Shown piece after piece: positions 7,201-14,183 of a DNA stretch of 17,255 nt. The position numbers were made by a program, and so were the translations under genes. The DNA is from an uncultured Collinsella sp. GTDB lineage: Bacteria; Actinomycetota; Coriobacteriia; Coriobacteriales; Coriobacteriaceae. Location of the stretch: contig CABUUK010000051.1 in assembly GCA_902494765.1 (NCBI GenBank), positions 1 to 17,255 on the forward strand. The letters are read 5' to 3'. The notes under the pieces were generated by a model. The model worked only from the letters and a program-made list of their open reading frames with translations. It was not told the DNA's origin and searched no databases. Numbering within the stretch: position 1 is the stretch's first letter; each line of letters begins with the position of its first letter.

Positions 7201-8349
7201 TTAATCGAGGATATCGTCGAGGGCACTCTTGATACGGTCGGTCACCGACTTCTTACCAGAAGCGACGTCATCGCCCATCTCATCGGCAAAAGCACGGAGC
7301 AGCTCGCGTTGCTTATTGGAAAGATTGATGGGAACGACCACGCGCAGTTGCACGATCAGGCGACCACGCGAACCGCCACCGCCAATGCGCGGCATTCCGT
7401 AATTATTGACGCTCACGGTGTCGCCGTACTGAGCGCCGGCGGGAACCGTCACCTTAACGACCTCGTCGGGCATAATGCCCTCGGCCTCGATCTCGCAGCC
7501 GAGCGCAGCCTGCGCAATCGAGATATCGCTCACCAGGTACAGGTCGTCACCGTTGCGCTTAAAGCGCTCATGGTCGGCAACGCGCACGTTGACAATCAAG
7601 TCGCCCGAAGGCTCACCGCGAAGGCCGGCCTCGCCAAAGCCGCTCACACGCAGCTGTCGACCGGTCGAAACGCCGGCGGGAATATCGATGTCGATCTTTT
7701 CATGCGAAGGCGTGCGGCCCTGACCGTCGCAGGTCTCGCAGGGATGATCAATGACCGTGCCCTCGCCATGGCAGTCGGGGCAAGGCGAAGAGGACTGGAC
7801 CTGGCCTAGGAACGAACGCTGGACCGTCGTGACATAGCCCGTGCCGTGGCAACGGCTGCACTGCTTTTCCTGCGCACCCTCGGCCCTACCGGTGCCATTG
7901 CAGTCCTCGCAAGGAGCAAGGCGGTCATAGCTGATCGTCTTTTTGCAGCCGAGCGCCGCCTCCTCGAGCGTCACCGAAAGCGAGATGGCCATGTCACGTC
8001 CACGACGACGCTCACGACGACTGCGGGCACCACCGCCGGCACCGCCGCCAAAGAACGACGAGAACAAGTCGTCCATGCCCATGCCACCAAAGATATCGTT
8101 GATATCGACGTAGCCCGAACCACCAGGGCCGTCGGCAGTGCCGTAACGGTCGTAGTTAGCACGCTTCTGTTCATCGGAAAGAACGGAATAAGCCTCGTTG
8201 AGCTCCTTGAACTTGGCCTCGGCCTCGGGGTCGTCCGAAACATCCGGATGTACGGTACGGGCCTTCTTTAGAAACGCACGCTTAATCGTCCGCGCGTCGG
8301 CATCCTTGTCGACGCCAAGCACCTCGTAGTAATCCCTATTATCCGACAC
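7201..8349 (-). CDS. dnaJ: Canonical full-length DnaJ (Hsp40) co-chaperone
   Basis: DnaJ delivers unfolded clients to DnaK and stimulates its ATPase. The 382-residue product has the whole class-I layout. It has a J domain with HPD at 34-36 and a Gly-rich linker (about 74-110, with DIFGG and FSSFFGGG). Four zinc-binding repeats lie at 147-154, 164-171, 190-197 and 204-211 (CEDCNGTG, CSRCHGTG, CPDCHGEG, CETCDGQG). Both C-terminal beta domains and a terminal dimerisation region follow. The start is GTG 8349 with AAGGA about 7 nt upstream, giving the standard N-terminus before DYYEVLGV. The gene lies 81 nt after a second, unusual dnaJ and 9 nt before mtaB. No dnaK or grpE lies in the window, so its partner is encoded elsewhere. 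Confidence 0.95.
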   Translation of the reverse strand: MSDNRDYYEVLGVDKDADARTIKRAFLKKARTVHPDVSDDPEAEAKFKELNEAYSVLSDEQKRANYDRYGTADGPGGSGYVDINDIFGGMGMDDLFSSFFGGGAGGGARSRRERRRGRDMAISLSVTLEEAALGCKKTISYDRLAPCEDCNGTGRAEGAQEKQCSRCHGTGYVTTVQRSFLGQVQSSSPCPDCHGEGTVIDHPCETCDGQGRTPSHEKIDIDIPAGVSTGRQLRVSGFGEAGLRGEPSGDLIVNVRVADHERFKRNGDDLYLVSDISIAQAALGCEIEAEGIMPDEVVKVTVPAGAQYGDTVSVNNYGMPRIGGGGSRGRLIVQLRVVVPINLSNKQRELLRAFADEMGDDVASGKKSVTDRIKSALDDILD

Positions 8350-8370
8350 GACCGAATCCTTCCGACTTTC

Positions 8371-8399
8371 ATTATTGTCACAGTGCGTCCTATACCCAA
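8371..8399 (-). promoter_or_regulatory. Candidate promoter for the downstream dnaJ
   Basis: In the 81-bp gap between the two dnaJ genes, minus-strand TTGGGT (8399-8394) and AATAAT (8376-8371) are separated by exactly 17 nt. The predicted transcript would start about 15 nt before the GTG start, just including the ribosome-binding site. The -10 box matches the sigma-70 consensus at 5 of 6 positions and the -35 box is weak. No CIRCE or HAIR heat-shock operator is visible. Confidence 0.35.
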
Positions 8400-8430
8400 G
8401 CTGAGCCGACCGCAAACAGAGGGTTTGATG

Positions 8431-9534
8431 TTATTGCATTTGGTACGGCGAAAGCATGGCCCGTTGCGAGCAGCTCGCGAACCAAACCGACACGAGCGCG
8501 AACATGAAGCCGTTGGCAAAACCGTTGGCAAACTGCATCGCGCCGCGCTTCCACCACAGCAGACTGCGATGAAGCACGCCGTCCGAAAGCACCATGAACA
8601 GGCCCATGGTAAACGGAATAAAGCACATCACGGCAAAGGCCGAGAACACGCCCGAAATGGCCGAGAGTACCAAAAACGGCGCCACGATGCCCATCAGGTA
8701 AAAACCGGTACGAGCTTTGCCTTCCAAGCGCTCGGCCTCAACATGGGCGCGGCCGACCAGATCGCCGCCCGCGGCACCGTTGGTGCCAGCATGACCCATG
8801 CCGCTAATGCGGACCTCGTCGCCATCGTGCGTGCCGGCAGGAAACTCAATCGTCTGCTCGGAGGTTACGCGAGTACGACCGCTGCCGCCGCAATCAGGGC
8901 AGGGGTCGGCCACGACCTTACCGGAACCGCCGCACTCGGGGCAGACCGACTGGAACGTGCCCGCACCAAACAGGAAGGACAGGTCGACGTCGATGTGGCC
9001 GCGGCCGCCACAGCTTGGGCAGGTATGGGCATGCTCGGAGGAGACAGAACCCGAGCCGCCGCAGTGACCACAGGTATCGAAGCGCGTATAGCGGACGGTC
9101 TTGCGGGCACCGCCCTTGGCCTCCTTGGCGTCCAGTTTGATATCGACGACCACGTTGGCGCCGTTCTCGGGATTGTAGGCAGCCTGGCCGCGACGCTGCT
9201 GGCCCCAGGCGCCACCAAAGGGAAAGCCGCCCTCAAAGGGATTGCCATAGCCCGTGTTGCCGGCGTAGCCGCCACCATAGGGCGAAGCTGTAGGAGCACC
9301 GGCAAAGGGATTGCCAGAACGCATGGCGTCATAGCGCGCACGTTTTTGCTCATCCGAAAGCACGGCGTAGGCCTCGGAAACCTCTTTAAACTTTTCCTCG
9401 GCATCCGGCTCTTTGTTGACGTCCGGATGGAGCTTGCGAGCCTTTTGCTGGAAGGCCTTTTGAATATCACGCGAGGTGGCGTCCTTGGAGACACCCAGAA
9501 TCTCGTAGTAATCTTTTTCGTTCATCGTCGCCAT
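8431..9534 (-). CDS. DnaJ-like protein with C-terminal membrane segments replacing CTD-II
   Basis: The 367-residue product starts as a class-I DnaJ. It has a J domain with HPD at 36-38 and a Gly/Phe-rich linker (about 74-112). Four zinc-binding repeats, CGHCGGSG, CPSCGGRG, CPECGGSG and CPDCGGSG, lie at 155-162, 172-179, 198-205 and 212-219. After the first C-terminal beta domain (EFPAGTHDGDEVRISGMG, about 230-247) homology stops near residue 260. The second beta domain and dimerisation helix are missing. Instead, residues about 276-356 contain roughly three hydrophobic stretches (276-296, 297-316, 338-356), with a basic loop (WWKRG) before the last. I infer a cytosolic J-protein tethered to the inner membrane. 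ATG 9534 has AGGAGG 9 nt upstream; ATG 9525 is an alternative. Other frames downstream show no leftover DnaJ sequence, so a simple frameshift is unlikely. It follows hemW by 58 nt. Confidence 0.88.
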   Translation of the reverse strand: MATMNEKDYYEILGVSKDATSRDIQKAFQQKARKLHPDVNKEPDAEEKFKEVSEAYAVLSDEQKRARYDAMRSGNPFAGAPTASPYGGGYAGNTGYGNPFEGGFPFGGAWGQQRRGQAAYNPENGANVVVDIKLDAKEAKGGARKTVRYTRFDTCGHCGGSGSVSSEHAHTCPSCGGRGHIDVDLSFLFGAGTFQSVCPECGGSGKVVADPCPDCGGSGRTRVTSEQTIEFPAGTHDGDEVRISGMGHAGTNGAAGGDLVGRAHVEAERLEGKARTGFYLMGIVAPFLVLSAISGVFSAFAVMCFIPFTMGLFMVLSDGVLHRSLLWWKRGAMQFANGFANGFMFALVSVWFASCSQRAMLSPYQMQ

Positions 9535-9592
9535 GCGCGGCAACCTCCTGCTCACAGCAGCGTATATATTCCGGTAATTCTACCCGAGCGGC

Positions 9593-10825
9593 CTAAGCTA
9601 GATCCCAAAACAGCTCGAACAGAACATTTCCATCGAGCCAGCCCAGGGGTGTCGGCGCTAAACGAGCTCGAACATGGCCCGCGATGACATCTGCCGAGGT
9701 GAAGGGTCCCTCATGGACCCCGAGCGTCTCGGGCACCCAAGTGGCAAGTCCCAATTCGAGCGCGCGATCGCAGGCAGCTGCCAGCTCGCCAGCTGGGATG
9801 ACGAAAGCTGCACGAACCAACAGGTCGGACGCAACACCACGCGTCATGCGACAAGCGAGCATCAGGTCTTCAGCCGCAGCCTCGCGCTGCGACAGATATT
9901 CGGTCTCGAACGCCATCGCGTCATCGTCACGTTGCACCAGACGCACGCGGTACGCATCGCCTCGAGAAGACACGCCGGGGAACAAACCTGCAAGACGGTC
10001 GAAATCCTCGGCGTCGAGCATGCCCGCGGCAGAACGACCCAGGCCCAGATAGCCCCGTCCGGTCCAGTAGGCAATGTTATGGGCGCACTCATGGCCGTCG
10101 AGCGCATAGCTTGCCACCTCATACGGGTGATAGCCGGCGGCACCCAGGAGCTCGCGTGCCAAGTCCATGCACGAAGCCTGAAAATCCTCGTCGGGCTCGA
10201 GCGACTCGTCGCGGCACGCCATGCGATAAAGGGGCGTCCCCTCCTCAAGCGTGAGCGGGTAGACCGACACATGATGCGGGGCCGCCGCCAGCACGCCATC
10301 GAGCGTACGCTTCCAACTCGCTGCGGTCTGCCCGGGAAGTCCGCACATAAGGTCGCACGACACATCAAGCCCAGCGTTCTTGACCGTCGCGATGGCGGCG
10401 AGCGCCCGATCGGCATCGTGAATACGGCCGATGGCAGTAAGTTCGGCGTTATCGAGCGCTTGCACGCCCAGAGAGACGCGTGTGACACCAACCTTGACAA
10501 GTGCAGTAGCAAGCTCGGCGTTCAGCGACTCGGGATTGGCCTCGCAGGTAAACTCAACGGGGGCACACCACGCACGAATACGCCGCGCCAGCTCCACCAG
10601 GCGCTCCCCCGCCAGCGACGGCGTACCGCCACCAACATAGACGGTGCGGATCTGGTCAAGGGCATCAGCCTTGCCAAAAGCATCGAGACGCGCGAACAAC
10701 TGCTCAAAATAGGCATCGAGCGCAGCGCTCAGGTCGCACGGAGCAAAACTGCGCGAGTCAAAGTCGCAGTACCGGCACTTTTGGGCGCAAAACGGCACGT
10801 GCACGTACAGTGCGGTAACGGCCAC
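9593..10825 (-). CDS. hemW: Heme chaperone HemW (radical-SAM, HemN-like)
   Basis: HemW binds heme and a 4Fe-4S cluster and is thought to hand heme to target proteins. Homologues are often mislabelled oxygen-independent coproporphyrinogen III oxidase. The 410-residue product has the radical-SAM triad CxxxCxxC (C13, C17, C20) in VHVPFCAQKCRYCDF, then VGGGTPS (64-70), FTCEANPESL, SLGVQALD and CDLMCGLPGQT. The conserved HNIAYWTGRGYLGLGRSAAG stretch comes later, followed by a C-terminal HemN-type domain. Length and the position next to lepA and dnaJ favour HemW over HemN. The start is GTG (10825-10823) with GGAGG about 7 nt upstream, and the dusB stop lies only 2 nt before it, so coupled translation is likely. 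Confidence 0.92.
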   Translation of the reverse strand: MAVTALYVHVPFCAQKCRYCDFDSRSFAPCDLSAALDAYFEQLFARLDAFGKADALDQIRTVYVGGGTPSLAGERLVELARRIRAWCAPVEFTCEANPESLNAELATALVKVGVTRVSLGVQALDNAELTAIGRIHDADRALAAIATVKNAGLDVSCDLMCGLPGQTAASWKRTLDGVLAAAPHHVSVYPLTLEEGTPLYRMACRDESLEPDEDFQASCMDLARELLGAAGYHPYEVASYALDGHECAHNIAYWTGRGYLGLGRSAAGMLDAEDFDRLAGLFPGVSSRGDAYRVRLVQRDDDAMAFETEYLSQREAAAEDLMLACRMTRGVASDLLVRAAFVIPAGELAAACDRALELGLATWVPETLGVHEGPFTSADVIAGHVRARLAPTPLGWLDGNVLFELFWDLA

Positions 10826-10827
10826 CC

Positions 10828-11871
10828 TTAAGCCTCCAGAGGATGAGGGGGCACCGATTCGCCGGCGGCAAGGGCGGCCTCGCAGGCCACCACATCGCGC
10901 TCGATCTCATCGACCAGTGCCATAAACTCCTCGTAAGTGGAACAGCGCACCACATGGGCACGCCAAGCGGCGGCATGGGGCATGCCTTTTAAGTACCAGC
11001 TTGCATACGTGCGGGCACGCGACATGAGCGGCAGGAGCTCATGCGTCAGCGTTAGGTGCTCACGCAGGGCGTCCAGGCGCTCGACCGAGCTGCGCGGCGG
11101 CACCGGTATGCCATCGAGCGCAAGAGCGCGAGCATCACCAAAGACCCAGGGATTACCGTAGATACCGCGCGCGATAAACACCGCGCTGGCACCCGAGTTG
11201 CGCAGATGCTCCGCGGCATCCTCGGCCGAGAACACATCGCCCGAACCAATCACGGGAATCTCAACGGCGTCGGCAACCTCATCGACGACCGACCAATCGG
11301 CCTGGCCCGTGTAGAGCTGCGTGGCGCAACGACCATGCACGGCGACTGCGGCGGCACCGGCGCCTTCGAGCATCTGGGCAAACGTCGCGGCATTACGGTC
11401 CTCGGCATAAAAGCCTTTGCGAATCTTGACAGTCACGGGCACGTGCGCCGCTCCCACCGTGGCCTCAACGATCTTCTCCGCAAGGTCGGGCGTGCGCATG
11501 AGCGCCGAGCCCTCGCCCTTGGTAACGACCTTGCGGGCGGGGCATGCCATATTGATATCGATGAGCGACAGGCGATCACCCACACGCTCCTCGACGGCGG
11601 CGACGGCACTCGCAAACTGATCGGGCTTGGAACCAAAGAGCTGCACGCAAATCTGCTGTTCCTCGTCGGCAGGAAGCACCAGTCGCCAGGTCTTGTTGCT
11701 GGCATAGGCAAGGCCCGCCACGCTCACCATCTCGCTGTAGGCAAGGTTGGCACCGCGGCGGCGGCACATGACGCGGTAGGCAGGGTCGGTCACGCCCGCC
11801 ATGGGAGCCATAAGGAACGGCTGCTCGGCATAGGCGCCCAGCAGCCGCCGACTATATTCGGAAAGCGCCAT
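10828..11871 (-). CDS. dusB: tRNA-dihydrouridine synthase (DusB-type)
   Basis: This FMN enzyme reduces uridine to dihydrouridine in tRNA using NADPH. The 347-residue product is a TIM barrel with the FMN-site start FLMAPMAGVTDPAYR (19-33) and the catalytic-cysteine motif NMACPARKVVTKGEGSAL (C110). VTVKIRKGF follows (lysine and arginine near 149-151), then HGR (179-181), IGSGDVFS (208-215) and ARGIYGNPW. The DusB-like NMxCPxxKV motif and the size support the DusB subgroup; the exact tRNA position modified cannot be read from sequence. The ATG at 11871 lies 4 nt after the lepA stop. Only a weak ribosome-binding site (AAGGTGG, distant) is visible, consistent with translational coupling to lepA. 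Confidence 0.93.
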   Translation of the reverse strand: MALSEYSRRLLGAYAEQPFLMAPMAGVTDPAYRVMCRRRGANLAYSEMVSVAGLAYASNKTWRLVLPADEEQQICVQLFGSKPDQFASAVAAVEERVGDRLSLIDINMACPARKVVTKGEGSALMRTPDLAEKIVEATVGAAHVPVTVKIRKGFYAEDRNAATFAQMLEGAGAAAVAVHGRCATQLYTGQADWSVVDEVADAVEIPVIGSGDVFSAEDAAEHLRNSGASAVFIARGIYGNPWVFGDARALALDGIPVPPRSSVERLDALREHLTLTHELLPLMSRARTYASWYLKGMPHAAAWRAHVVRCSTYEEFMALVDEIERDVVACEAALAAGESVPPHPLEA

Positions 11872-11875
11872 AGAT

Positions 11876-13687
11876 CTACTCGTCCACCTTGAGGATAGCC
11901 ATAAACGCCTCCTGCGGGACCTCGACCGAGCCGATGGCCTTCATGCGCTTCTTGCCCTCTTTCTGCTTCTCGAGCAGTTTGCGCTTGCGCGAGATATCGC
12001 CGCCGTAGCACTTGGCAAGCACGTCCTTGCGACGTGCCTTGACGGTGGAGCGGGCAATGATCTTGTTGCCGATAGCACCCTGGATGGGCACCTCGAACAG
12101 CTGGCGCGGAATGATCTCCTTGAGCTTGTCGCATAGGCCGCGGGCAAGACCGTAGGCCTTGTCCTTGTGGACGATAAACGACAGCGCGTCTACCTCGTCG
12201 CCCGAAAGCAAAATATCGAGCTTAACGAGCTCGGAGGGACGGTACTCGTTGAACTCGTAGTCCAACGAGGCATAGCCCTTGGTACGGCTCTTGAGCTGGT
12301 CAAAGAAGTCCAAGATGAGCTCGGCAAGCGGCATATCAAAGCGCATCTCGACCGACTTGCTCGTGAGATGGATCATGTCGGTCGTAATGCCGCGGTGCTC
12401 GATAGCGAGCTGCATGACGGCACCCGTATACTCGGGCGGGCAGATGATCTTAGCCTTGAGGTACGGCTCCTCAATGCGCTCGATACGCGTGGTCTCGGGC
12501 AGGTCCTGCGGGCTGCGGACATCGACCATCTCGCCATCGGTCTTGTACACGTGATAGTCGACCGAAGGGCTCGTGGCAATGAGGTCCAAGTTGAACTCAC
12601 GCTCGAGGCGCTCCTTAACGACCTCCATGTGCAGCAGGCCCAAGAAGCCCACGCGGAAGCCAAAGCCGAGCGCCACCGAGGTCTCGGGCTCCCATACCAA
12701 CGACGGGTCGTTGACGTGCAGCTTATCGAGCGCGTCACGCAGGTTCTCGTAGTCCTTGTTATCGATCGGGAACAGGCCCGTATAGACCATGGGCTTGGCC
12801 TCGCGGTAACCGGGAAGCGGCTCGGGGCAGGGATTCGACGCCCACGTGAGGGTATCGCCCACGCGAACGGCCTCGGGATCCTTCAGGCCCGTGACCACGT
12901 ATCCGACCTCGCCGACCGTCAGCGCGTCGACCGGGGTCTCGGCGGGACGCTTGACGCCCACACCATCGACCAAAAAGTCGCCCTTTGCCTGCATCATGCG
13001 CAGGGTATCGCCCTTTTTGATGGAGCCGTCAAAGACGCGCACCGTGGCCACCACGCCGCGATACTCGTCAAAGTACGAATCCAGAATGAGCGCTTTGAGC
13101 GGAGCATTTGCATCGCCCTTAGGCGGAGAGATCAAAAAGACAATGGACTCCAGCAGATCGTGAATGCCCTCGCCGGTCTTGCCCGAGACACACACGGCGT
13201 CATCGGCAGGGATCGCCAGGTCATCCTCGATCTCGGTCTTAACCTCATCGGGATGGGCCGAGGGCAGGTCGATCTTGTTGATGGCCGGCACAATGTCCAG
13301 ATTGGCGTTCATGGCGAGCGTCGCGTTGGAGACGGTCTGCGCCTCGACACCCTGGGTGGCATCGACGACGAGCACCGCGCCCTCGCAGGCGGCCAGCGAA
13401 CGCGAGACCTCATAGGTAAAGTCCACGTGGCCCGGCGTATCGATGAGGTTGAACTGATACGTCTCGCCGTCGTCGGCGTCATAGGACACGCGGACGGCGT
13501 TGGACTTGATCGTGATGCCGCGCTCGCGCTCGATATCCATGGTGTCGAGCAGCTGCGACTCCATGTCGCGCTCGTCGACGGTATGGGTGAGCTCGAGGAT
13601 ACGGTCACTGATCGTGGACTTGCCATGGTCGATGTGCGCAACAATTGAGAAGTTGCGGATGTGGGAAATGTCAATTGAAGTATTCAT
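11876..13687 (-). CDS. lepA: Elongation factor 4 (LepA)
   Basis: LepA is a translational GTPase that binds the ribosome. It was proposed to back-translocate stalled ribosomes and is now also linked to 30S assembly and initiation. The 603-residue product has G1 AHIDHGKST (17-25), G2 RGIT (55-58), G3 DTPGH (82-86) and G4 NKID (136-139). Domain II and the EF-G-like domains III and V follow. The LepA-specific C-terminal domain is rich in Lys and Arg (KARRKDVLAKCYGGDISRKR). Length is exactly typical. ATG 13687 gives the normal N-terminus; a longer frame to 13747 would start inside the rpsT terminator and is rejected. No Shine-Dalgarno is visible upstream, and a -10-like TAAGAT lies 7 nt before the ATG, suggesting a leaderless mRNA. 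dusB follows after 4 nt. Confidence 0.97.
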   Translation of the reverse strand: MNTSIDISHIRNFSIVAHIDHGKSTISDRILELTHTVDERDMESQLLDTMDIERERGITIKSNAVRVSYDADDGETYQFNLIDTPGHVDFTYEVSRSLAACEGAVLVVDATQGVEAQTVSNATLAMNANLDIVPAINKIDLPSAHPDEVKTEIEDDLAIPADDAVCVSGKTGEGIHDLLESIVFLISPPKGDANAPLKALILDSYFDEYRGVVATVRVFDGSIKKGDTLRMMQAKGDFLVDGVGVKRPAETPVDALTVGEVGYVVTGLKDPEAVRVGDTLTWASNPCPEPLPGYREAKPMVYTGLFPIDNKDYENLRDALDKLHVNDPSLVWEPETSVALGFGFRVGFLGLLHMEVVKERLEREFNLDLIATSPSVDYHVYKTDGEMVDVRSPQDLPETTRIERIEEPYLKAKIICPPEYTGAVMQLAIEHRGITTDMIHLTSKSVEMRFDMPLAELILDFFDQLKSRTKGYASLDYEFNEYRPSELVKLDILLSGDEVDALSFIVHKDKAYGLARGLCDKLKEIIPRQLFEVPIQGAIGNKIIARSTVKARRKDVLAKCYGGDISRKRKLLEKQKEGKKRMKAIGSVEVPQEAFMAILKVDE

Positions 13688-13694
13688 GCGGACT

Positions 13695-13700
13695 ATCTTA
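13695..13700 (-). promoter_or_regulatory. Candidate -10 element of lepA (leaderless start)
   Basis: Minus-strand TAAGAT fits the actinobacterial TAnnnT -10 pattern. Seven bases separate it from the lepA ATG, so a transcript would begin at or within a base of the A of the start codon. The whole space between the upstream terminator T-run and the ATG is 25 bp. No good -35 hexamer is present; any -35 would fall in the terminator stem. This is inference from spacing. Confidence 0.4.
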
Positions 13701-13712
13701 CCCGAGCGATAC

Positions 13713-13749
13713 AAAAAATGGAGCCTGTTCCATAAAACAGGCTCCATTT
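13713..13749 (-). terminator. Strong intrinsic terminator after rpsT
   Basis: A perfect 14-bp stem pairs 13749-13736 with 13729-13716 (AAATGGAGCCTGTT against AACAGGCTCCATTT), with a 6-nt loop. On the minus strand it is followed by a T-run (13718-13713). It lies 34 nt past the rpsT stop and separates rpsT from lepA, which makes rpsT probably a single-gene transcript. The plus strand also has a short T run at the far side, so weak bidirectional function is possible. Confidence 0.9.
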
Positions 13750-13783
13750 ATGCGCGTAATCTGTGTGGTGTGAAATTTACAAC

Positions 13784-14050
13784 TTAGGCGTTGATGCTGT
13801 TCACGAGCTTGGCAAGACCGGACTTGCGGTTGGAAGCCTGGTTCTTGTGGATAACATGCTTGGCGGCAGCCATGTCGAGACGCTTGGTGACGGTCTTGAG
13901 GGCAGCCTGGGCCTTCTCGGCGTCGCCCTCGGCGACGGCGGACTGGACGTGCTTGGTCAGCGTCTTGAGCTCGGACTTGACAGCCTTGTTACGCATGCGA
14001 GCTGCCTCATTGGTGCGGATACGCTTCTTCTGAGACTTGATGTTTGCCAC
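13784..14050 (-). CDS. rpsT: Small ribosomal subunit protein S20
   Basis: S20 binds the 5' domain and the 3' minor domain (helix 44) of 16S rRNA during 30S assembly. The 88-residue product has the family N-terminus ANIKSQKKRIRTNEAARMRN and the helical C-terminus with DMAAAKHVIHKNQASNRKSGLA. Length is standard. The start is GTG (14050-14048), with AAAGGAA 8 nt upstream, and initiation here leaves Ala-Asn-Ile as expected. Upstream in-frame starts would add residues foreign to the family. S20 genes often use non-ATG starts, and in Escherichia coli the UUG start is part of autoregulation. The gene has its own promoter and a strong terminator. Confidence 0.96.
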   Translation of the reverse strand: MANIKSQKKRIRTNEAARMRNKAVKSELKTLTKHVQSAVAEGDAEKAQAALKTVTKRLDMAAAKHVIHKNQASNRKSGLAKLVNSINA

Positions 14051-14077
14051 TTCTGGAGTTCCTTTCGAGTTCCTTGC

Positions 14078-14115
14078 AAAAAATGTATGACACCTCTGAG
14101 ACACGGTGAGGTCAT
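14078..14115 (-). promoter_or_regulatory. Hairpin plus T-run in the rpsT leader (attenuator-like)
   Basis: Between the rpsT promoter and its ribosome-binding site, minus-strand ATGACCTC (14115-14108) can pair with GAGGTGTCAT (14096-14087), with a 2-nt bulge. Six T residues follow at 14083-14078. The layout is that of a weak intrinsic terminator or attenuator. A role in feedback control by S20 is inference. Confidence 0.35.
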
Positions 14116-14125
14116 GCAAGCGCCT

Positions 14126-14134
14126 ACTATAGCA
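14126..14134 (-). promoter_or_regulatory. Candidate extended -10 promoter of rpsT
   Basis: Minus-strand TGCTATAGT contains a -10 hexamer matching consensus at 5 of 6 positions, with the TGn extension. No good -35 lies at 17 nt; a perfect TTGACA exists but 32 nt upstream (14169-14164), too far to be its partner. The predicted start near 14119 would give a leader of about 70 nt. Confidence 0.5.
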
Positions 14135-14183
14135 CGCTCCCCCTCAAAGGGATAGAACGAATTTGTCAAATAGGCAGGTATCA

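Noticed and set aside
5584..7809. Plus-strand open frame of 741 codons
   Set aside because: It lies antisense across phoH, mtaB and dnaJ, all with clear motifs. Its translation shows no recognisable domain, and long antisense frames are expected in GC-rich coding DNA.
8431..8760. The unusual C-terminus of the first dnaJ as a frameshift artefact
   Set aside because: Reading the other frames below residue 260 gives no DnaJ CTD-II sequence. The in-frame tail is coherent, with hydrophobic stretches and a basic loop, and ends in a stop just before the next gene.
9535..9592. Heat-shock operator (CIRCE or HAIR) or promoter before the first dnaJ
   Set aside because: No TTAGCACTC-N9-GAGTGCTAA or CTTGAGT-N7-ACTCAAG pattern is present. 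TAGAAT and TATATA boxes exist but without a -35 at usable spacing.
13688..13747. Longer lepA start at 13747
   Set aside because: It would translate through the rpsT terminator hairpin and adds residues foreign to LepA.
14132..14169. TTGACA at 14169-14164 as the -35 of the rpsT promoter
   Set aside because: It is 32 nt from the TATAGT box, and no -10-like hexamer lies at 16-18 nt from it.
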